Shown here one piece after another: positions 17,587 to 23,636 of a stretch of DNA of 23,636 nucleotides. Where the stretch lies: the NCBI GenBank assembly GCA_019828545.1, contig JACVRA010000275.1, positions 2,441-26,076 on the forward strand, written 5' to 3'. This DNA comes from Paracamarosporium sp. OC-R06-R3. Its lineage: Eukaryota > Ascomycota > Dothideomycetes > Pleosporales > Didymosphaeriaceae. The position numbers and the translations under genes were made by a program. A model generated the notes under the pieces. The model did not search any database, had not been told where the DNA came from, and saw only the letters and a program-made list of their open reading frames with translations. The first letter of the stretch is position 1, and every line of letters starts with the position of its first letter.

Positions 17587-18208
17587 TTGATCTGGTCAGA
17601 GCGAATCCCATTCCATGTCTCTTCTCCCTTTTTTTGATCAGGTCATATGTAGGCGCTTGTGTCATATCATAGTCCCCTTGACCATCGAAGCGGTGCTCAT
17701 CCTTCTTCCGCTGGTAGTATTCCATTGCGGTATTCCTAACCTTCGTCCACTCAGTCACACCGGTTCCCAGAGCTCTTCCGTCTGCTTCCAGACTTTGCAA
17801 CGCTTCCTGCACCCACCCAACACAGTTCCACCCTGCTATACCTTGCCTAATCGGTGTATTCCGAAGAATAGATACAAGCCGATCCTTCTTCTCCACTTTA
17901 GCTATCATCACTCGCACAAGCAACATCGAAGTCACTGACAGAGTGATTTCTCTCTCCTCGAAGAACCAGGCTGACATATTAGGGCCCGTAATGCGCTCTT
18001 TTGCATGGTAGCGAATGCCTATGCCATCTGCGGTTTCGTCCTTTGGACCAACTATAAGTGCCCAGTGGTATCTGTATCTCGACCTGCGTTATTGGACTGC
18101 TCTGCCGTTCCCCATGAGTGGTACTTACGTATCTTCTTTGCCTGGCATAGTAGGTGCTCCTCCACGAGCGTAAAGTACAATATATAGACGATCTTTGCCG
18201 GGTGACAT
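17564..18208 (-). CDS. DUF6914-like protein, two exons, 195 residues
   Basis: Exon 1 is 18208-18129 (ATG, MSPGKDRLYIVLYARGGAPT). The intron is 18128-18072 (57 bases, GTAAGT donor, ATACAG acceptor). Exon 2 is 18071-17564. Splicing gives one frame of 195 codons, through the junction DTYHWALIVGPKDET, then GIGIRYHAKERITGPN, FFEEREITLS, GWNCVGWVQEALQSLEADGR and FDGQGDYDMTQAPTYDLI. This matches my memory of the fungal DUF6914 family: a YHWALxVGP strand, RYHxKE, and a (N/R)C..WV helix. Function is unknown; His in YHW and Cys in NC.GW may form a papain-like pair, as inference. The tail (KKREKRHGMGFALTRSI) follows a run of seven A on the coding strand, so a slip there could have changed the C-terminus. 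The gene looks intact, unlike its APH-like neighbour. Confidence 0.88.
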
Positions 18209-18309
18209 CGTTCCAAGGGAGAGATCAGTATGCGAAAAAGTCGGAAGTAAAGATTCTGTGGATATTCGTAATGTGGATGTATTTGTATTTGGACATGTTG
18301 AATATACTA

Positions 18310-19070
18310 AGGTCTGTTCATGTTGTTGTTGGGCCAAGTTTGGACCCAGCGACTTGGCTTCAGGCTCCAAAGTGGAGCTAAGCACCAAATGCTTTGTAGT
18401 TACTAATCTTGTAGTTTTATATGCTGGGATCACCAAAACCTATTTCCAGTTGAGCAATGCCTCGCCACCTCGACCGAGCCGATTTGTTTTGGGAAGCGCT
18501 GGCTTCATACGTTCAGCACTCGTTGTCCACTGTTTCGTAACTCGGCCACTTGGTGTTAGCGCCAGATCTATGCTATGCTGGCGTCTTCCGCCTTGTCCAC
18601 TGCATAGCTGAGTCTATCACTGCGCCACCGGATTGGCTTGATGGCACTGTGCCCGCGAAAATAGGATCTGCCTTGCAGTATCTGTAGTTGTGATTTCTCG
18701 GTGCTACGTCACCAACCCAATTGTAACGATGTTGGCTATCATGGAATTATAAAAGTTCTCGTCAATAGCAACATTGTTATACCGTTGATCGAAGGCGTTG
18801 CAATTCTGTGTCCTACGGAGTGTGTGTGGGAAACCACATAGCTCTACAACCTGCATGAAATATTCGACTTCTCTGAGGCATGACTCCTCGCTATTCTCAT
18901 CAAACCATACATCTACAACGAATCTAAAGGAGACCGTTGACGAGCAGAACCATAAAAAGTTATAGATTAGTAACAGTACAGCACTTAGTGCGTGGCTCCA
19001 ACTCTGGAGCCTGGAGTCGACCCACCAAGGTTCAACACTGGGCCCAACACCCACTCAATAGCAACATCGA
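18310..19070. mobile_element. element with long terminal inverted repeats (MITE or foldback type)
   Basis: Left arm 18323-18435 reads GTTGGGCC, CTTCAGGCTCCAAAGTGGAG, GTTACTAATCTTGTAG, TTTTATATG. The complement of 19057-18945 reads GTTGGGCC, ACTCCAGGCTCCAGAGTTGG, GTTACTAATCTATAAC, TTTTTATGG. Arms are at least 110 bases, diverged but co-linear, around about 510 bases of interior. Weaker similarity may extend outwards. No target-site duplication is obvious. A minus-strand GTG-started frame (18704-19054) covers half the interior (VVDVWFDENSEESCLREVEY). It has no transposase motif and I do not call it a gene. Confidence 0.6.
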
Positions 19071-20275
19071 ATGAGTCTTAATGAACACTGATCAATCAAA
19101 TCCGCGGAAGCTGATTTCATGAATTCCTGTCTCAGTGCACCTTGCGACGACTGTGTGACAAATATTGCTATGTCCTTGTCGGAAGCTCATCGAGCATAAG
19201 ATATGACATGATGTCACCTGCGAGCTTTGCACCCCATGTTCTCAATAGCGTCATCCGACCAGCGACACTTCATTATCCTTTGATCAGCAGTACTCTGCGT
19301 GGTGGAACTCATCAGTAATTCCTTCGACTAGGAAACAATAACATTAACCTTACGAAGCCAAAGCCAAAGTTCCTACATTCCTTTACAGCTAGGTCTCCTC
19401 TAACACCCCGAGGCACTGCAAATCTCAGCCTAATCAATCCTTAGCGTGGACGAGTAGGCGACCGGTGAGCGAGCGAGCGAGCAGATAAGCCTTCTGTGAG
19501 ATGTTTGTATTATTGCTTATTCGCATTTCCTGACCTGTCGATTGGGTTAGATAACGTTTCAACGTATCATCTGGTGCATCACAGACGACCAATCCGAATC
19601 GAGGCTCATTTCACTGCAATCCTTAACATGAACAGGCACGTGAGCGGTGTGTAAGTAGCCCTGAGTTAGAATCCTGGTATTAGCGAAGCTAGTGGTTGCA
19701 GAGCCACATCCTACATTATAATCCTTAGCATAGACAAACAATCGACCGGTGAGCGAGTAGGCAAATAAGCGTTTCGCTAGATTCTTGCATCGTGAGCCAC
19801 CGGTGTATGCACTCTGCACGTACACTGCAATTTCTAGCGCGAACAAGAGAAAGAGGGTAAGCGAGACTTTGTCAGGCTCCTGGACTGACAAAATAGACAA
19901 CCAATCTGAGGTGAGGCTTAGGAATTTTACTGCGCTTCCTAGCACGGATGAGTAGGCGACCGGTGCAATTCTTAGCAGACGAAGGGAGGTAAGGCAGGCC
20001 CCCATGTGAGTTCATAGTCAGTATATTTGTCCCTCTTTTTGTCCTATCAGTGGCAAAGACCACCGTACAAATGTGCGAGGTAACACCCGTGCAAGAACGT
20101 GCAGAGCACTGCAGCAGCACTGCTATTGTTAGAGCAGACGGGGAGCCAAAGAGACAACCTGACATCGAGCCAGCGTGAGTGAGCAACTCAACGCATCTTC
20201 GTGTCACGCAGTATCTCCATCCCTTCCCCATCATAAATTCCTCTCTGCTCTCCTCCCTGTTCTTTTCCCCACCAC
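19071..20275. other. intergenic with dispersed short repeats, no gene seen
   Basis: About 1.2 kb containing the four-copy repeat at 19437-19970 and the 3' flank of the transporter. Minus-strand frames at 19559-20005 and 19872-20354 have no family features, and the latter runs into the transporter's last exon in another frame. Confidence 0.5.
19437..19970 (+). repeat. four diverged copies of an ATCCTTAGC...GACCGGTGAGCGAG repeat
   Basis: Copies lie at about 19437-19490 (with a GCGA microsatellite inside), 19619-19660, 19721-19770 and 19935-19966. The second and fourth also share the preceding segment (GACGACCAATCCGA / GACAACCAATCTGA ... GAGGCT). Spacing is irregular (about 100-280 bases). Confidence 0.6.
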
Positions 20276-22125
20276 CTACGAACTCCTCCTTCCATACGGC
20301 TCGAACGGAAAAACAACCGCAATCCCTGCCATAACAACGTAGAGCGCCGCGCAAATGTAAATAGGCACCGGCGTCGCGGTATCCGCGTAGGTCGCGATGA
20401 CAGCGCTCAGGATTCCCATGATGCGGTTTCCACTCACGGCGAGCCCGTTTCCGGTACCACGGTGTGCGGAGGGGAGGACTTCCGGCGTGTAGGCGTACAG
20501 TGTACCGTAGTAGATGTTTAGGCAGAAGTTGATGACGCAGGTGAATGCTGTGTTTTGCGTTTCGGATCGGACCTGTGGAGGGTTAGATAAAGAGGTGCTG
20601 AGGAGATGGGGGAGGGGATAGGGATAAGAGAAATGGAGGCAGACAAATGGTCAATGTAAACGAGAGGGAAAAGGGAAACGTACCTGCGTGTATGCGAAAA
20701 AGAAAACACACGTGACGAGTGCGCCTACGACCATGGTGTACTTCCGTCCCAGCCATCGTTGATTGCACATCCAGCCTGCGAGCACGGGACCCCAGATGCC
20801 GCTGAAGTTAACGAGCGCGTAGTTGCGCCACGTGATGTAGGCGCTCTTCTGGCCAAATTGTGCGCCTCGACTAGCGAGGTACTGCGGGAGAAACACGTTG
20901 TATAGCGGGTACGCCAGCCCGATGAGGACCCAGCTCAGCCATATCAGACTCGTGCTCCAGCCGATTCTCCTCGTCGCGAACAGACCCTTCAGATGCACGA
21001 CTACCTCTGCCGGATTCCACTTGCTGCCTTCCCGCTTCGTTGCGATCTCGCCACAAGCTTGCATTTGCTCTAGTGTGAGTGAGCAAGGGCGGTTGTATTT
21101 ATCTGCGATGTACTGTAGGGTTTGGACACATTCTGCGTCTTTGCCTTCACTGATGAGGAACTTTGGGGTCTCCTTGAGGCGCATTACGGTTATGCGGAGT
21201 ATGCTCATGACGAAGACGAGGGAGCCTGAGGCAAACCATACGTACCGCCAGCCCTTGTTGTTGTCGTACGTGCAAGGTTCTGCGTCGGGGAAGACGGACG
21301 GATCCTCGCAGGAGTAGTTTGGGATGAAGGCCCAGGCGAAGAAGCCGGCGATGAGCTGGCCAACTCCTGTACATGGTCAGCATTTCACTTTAAAATATAG
21401 GATACCTCCCACACATTCAACGAGAGTAGAACTTTCATTACTCACCCCACCAGCACGCCATCAGCGTAAGCATCCACTGCTTGGAACTCGGCAGGTACTC
21501 CAGAAAAACCGCCGTATCCAACACGAGATTCCCGCCCCCACCAAACGCACTCAAGCACACAAATAGTCCCAGAACAACCCAATTCGGACTCCCACCCGCC
21601 ACGATGGCGAAGATAGAGCAGATAAGCAAGCTCACGTTAAACGCGAACCGCCTCCCAATGATATCCGCACTGATACCTATGATTCAAAGTCAGTTTTACA
21701 TTTTTTAACCCCTCCCGCTTTCTTACCCCCTCTCTTCGCTCCAGATATGCAAAAAACTCACCCCAAAAACTCGCCCCCATAAGCATACCAACATACGCCG
21801 CGACCGTCAACCCATTCGACCACCCCGGGTTGAATTCCAACGCCGCCTGTCCCGCGATGATGCTCTGGATGAGCAAGATCAAACTGTCCACCGCGTACCC
21901 AAATCCGTTTAGCACGAAGAGCTTCCACTGGTAGGGAGTGAACCCGATTTCGTCGATGGCGTTGTTGACGAGGTGCATTTTAGCGCTCAGCGCGGGGTCG
22001 GTGTGCTCTTGGGAGAGGATGTCACCTTTGCCTAGGGAGGAGGCTTCGTCGGGGGCAGCATGTTCGGGGTCGAGGGGAGGATCTTGAGCGACGTCAAGTT
22101 TCTTGTTCGTTGAGGGGTCTGCCAT
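20276..22125 (-). CDS. major facilitator superfamily transporter (sugar/SV2-like type), four exons
   Basis: Exons: 22125-21762, 21676-21446, 21366-20684 and 20572-20276. Introns of 85, 79 and 111 bases have GTGAGT, GTGAGT and GTACGT donors and ATAG, ACAG and CACAG acceptors (CTAAC branch site in the third). The spliced frame is 524 codons plus TAG. About 68 hydrophilic N-terminal residues precede TM1 (FVLNGFGYAVDSLILLIQSI) and TM2 (VAAYVGMLMGASFWG). The TM2-TM3 loop GISADIIGRR is MFS motif A (GxxxDxxGRR). RLKETPKFLISEGK after TM6 is the PESPRxL-like sugar-porter motif, followed by a long cytosolic loop, and GWMCNQRWLGRKY is the second-half motif A. Length and all motifs are typical, so it should be a working plasma-membrane transporter. 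The substrate cannot be read from sequence; a sugar or organic acid is likely. It is the healthiest gene here. Confidence 0.94.
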
Positions 22126-22927
22126 GGTGTGTGGGTGGTTTGAAGAAGTCAGGACTTTTCTCTTTTCTGTTGTTAAGGTGTCGGGATGCTCGTATATCCG
22201 CGTGCGTGCGCGTGCGTGGTGTAGTATCCGCAGCTAATATCCCAGCTCTTCTTGACTCGCCCGTTCGATTCGTTTCCTTCGTCTGCAAACTTCACTTCGC
22301 GTCCTTCTATGTCACGCCAAACGACGTCGATCCACACTCACGCACCAAGACGTGCAGGCGGGTCCATCAACCTTTTAACGCCTTGTCGCCCAGACCCGGC
22401 AGCTTTCACCCTGCGCACGCATCTTGCGCGTTGCGCACATCCATAGATCGCATGCACGACACCCACGTGCCCCCGCTCTGATTGGCCCACCGTTCGTGAG
22501 CAGTTGCACGGTTCCGGAAGGTGATGAGCTTTTGAGCTCTGCGTTGAGTGTCATTGGCGCGGCGAGGGCTTTTGGGATGCCAATCTTGGAAACACGGCAG
22601 ATGTGGCTTGGCTTCCAGGGATGTGTGAGATGCGGTTGTGAACTACGTCACGCGAGGAGGATGGGGGAGTACACGACTCGACCCCAGGATGCTGAAAGGG
22701 ACCAAGTAGTAGTTGGTACTAGTTGAAGCAGAGGGTCCATTTGCATCCATCGGTATATAGGTAGATTCTGTCAACATACAACATGGTTTCCGATAACGTA
22801 CCTGGCAAGCGAGCGCCGCAGGCAAGCGAGCGCCGCACCCTACCAACTTTGCGCACCTCTGCAGACGTATATCTCAACAAGGCAATAATTGCATATATAG
22901 AAGTTTATATAGTAGATTGAATAGTAT
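22126..22927. promoter_or_regulatory. upstream region of the transporter; no gene seen
   Basis: About 800 bases between the transporter start and the transposon. It must contain the transporter promoter. It is CpG-rich near 22197-22220 (a CGTGCGTGCG purine/pyrimidine run). A 17-base unit GGCAAGCGAGCGCCGCA is duplicated in tandem at 22804-22837. Open frames on both strands have no recognisable content. AT-rich sequence at 22885-22927 probably marks the transposon's outer end. Confidence 0.5.
22804..22837 (+). repeat. perfect 17-base tandem duplication
   Basis: GGCAAGCGAGCGCCGCA occurs twice back to back (22804-22820, 22821-22837), between the transporter promoter and the right-edge transposon. 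Confidence 0.9.
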
Positions 22928-23636
22928 CTAACTATCCTTTTTGTATGTACGTGAGTTATGTCCAGTCTCTCTACACCTTGTGCAGCGCGCTAGAGCCTGG
23001 CGACTTACGCCTGATCGCTCTCCTCGTTGACGCTGCTCACGAGCAATCTGCTCGTTAGCCTCACGTTGAGCAAGTAGATCCTCTCCAGCTCCTTTTATTA
23101 AGACCCCACGCTGCTGTATACGCTTTTTCTTACGCTGTTTACGCGCTGACGCTGCCTCATTGGCTCTCTCAAGACTAGTGATCCGATCATGCATTAGCTC
23201 AGCTGAGAGCATCATCACCTTAGCGCCCTTCTTGAGCTGGTTAATCGCCTCAATAATCGAGGCTGGTGATGAGCTCTTATGCCTTCGCACACGGTCACGT
23301 ATCAACATCGATTGAGCCTCAAGCTCACGTACGTTGCTGGGTGTACGAGCCTCCCAGAGAGCCTCTGGCAGAGCGGTTGGAGTAGGTGTACGAAGCTGCA
23401 CGTCAAGCTTTGACAGTACAACATCTGGTTGGAGAGGCACAAGGCCTGCGCCTTGAAAGGCTGAGCAGATATTGGCTGAGGTGAACGATTGACTGAACGC
23501 TGCCTTGAAGGCTGGCAGGAACTCAAGCTTGGTGATGTGGTTGATATGGTGGCGGATCAAGCTCTCAACCTCACGGCTGTACGCGCGCTTCAACGGCGAG
23601 AAGCAACCAACATCAAGTGGCTGCAGCAGGTGGGAT
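22928..23636 (-). CDS. pogo/Fot-type DDE transposase, C-terminal part (5' end off the window)
   Basis: The minus-strand frame enters from the right edge as SHLLQPLDVGCFSPLKRAYS. This is the block holding the third catalytic Asp of pogo-type DDE_1 transposases (QPLDVG, Asp codon 23612-23614). It continues uninterrupted for about 235 codons: the FQGAGLVPLQPDVVLSKL segment, a Lys/Arg-rich coiled stretch (SARKQRKKKRIQQRG), and a final zinc-knuckle-like CTRCRETGHNSRTYKKDS. In a full CxxCxxxxHxxxxC knuckle the last position is Cys; here it is Tyr (TAC, one G-to-A step from TGC), so the knuckle is probably non-functional. The catalytic first half lies outside the window, so activity cannot be judged. 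It has the same orientation as the left-edge fragment but comes from a different part of such a gene. Confidence 0.85.
   Translation of the reverse strand, partial: SHLLQPLDVGCFSPLKRAYSREVESLIRHHINHITKLEFLPAFKAAFSQSFTSANICSAFQGAGLVPLQPDVVLSKLDVQLRTPTPTALPEALWEARTPSNVRELEAQSMLIRDRVRRHKSSSPASIIEAINQLKKGAKVMMLSAELMHDRITSLERANEAASARKQRKKKRIQQRGVLIKGAGEDLLAQREANEQIAREQRQRGERSGVSRQALARCTRCRETGHNSRTYKKDS

Noticed and set aside
19559..20354. Two long minus-strand frames
   Set aside because: They lie over dispersed repeats and the transporter's 3' flank. No domain, and the second overlaps the transporter's last exon out of frame.
22110..22846. Frames on both strands upstream of the transporter
   Set aside because: CpG-rich promoter-type sequence; products are Arg/His/Pro-rich with no family features.
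1..23636. CRISPR arrays, bacterial operons, prophage
   Set aside because: No regularly spaced identical repeats, ribosome-binding sites or phage genes. Introns and gene families are fungal.

Overview
The window looks like an accessory, repeat-rich stretch of a filamentous ascomycete genome, plausibly a dothideomycete; that placement is inference. The support is: introns of 56-111 bases with GTRNGT-like donors and CTAAC-like branch sites; pogo/Fot-type transposase pieces at both edges; and fungal-expanded families, namely a DUF6914-like protein, aminoglycoside-phosphotransferase (APH)-like kinases, and a fungal PD-(D/E)XK-like protein. No operon structure or bacterial signal is present.

Layout. 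1-331 is the broken N-terminal part of a pogo-type transposase (minus strand). About 880-4550 is a diverged segmental duplication: one copy carries an intact 113-codon gene of unknown function, the second carries a frameshifted relic of it with an internal 81-base tandem duplication, and a third partial copy is inverted. A degenerate tandem satellite lies at 2038-2455. 4920-6115 holds an unrecognised decayed gene and a small two-CxxC protein with an in-frame stop. 6100-8650 has readable stretches but no gene I can defend with confidence. 8687-9599 is an APH-like kinase with one intron and one nonsense codon, followed by dispersed repeats. 10547-10996 is an intact small protein with an NCxxW motif. 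11537-11760 is a fragment of a third APH-like kinase, and 11917-12606 a 5'-truncated PD-(D/E)XK-like gene. 13035-15100 contains two short DUF6914 gene fragments and decayed coding remnants. About 15840-16025 is a tRNA-derived (SINE-like) repeat. 16807-17586 is a second APH-like kinase, full except for one TAA. It converges on, and overlaps by 23 bases, an intact two-exon DUF6914-like gene (17564-18208). 18310-19070 is a long inverted-repeat element.

From 20276 the character changes. 20276-22125 is an intact four-exon major facilitator transporter of 524 residues, the one clearly healthy conventional gene. 22928 to the right edge is the C-terminal part of another pogo-type transposase.

Common theme: all three APH-like kinases are broken, while the small NCxxW/DUF6914-like genes beside them are open. 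At several sites the stop codon fits a C-to-T change of a Gln or Arg codon, which resembles repeat-induced point mutation, but this cannot be proved without intact relatives.
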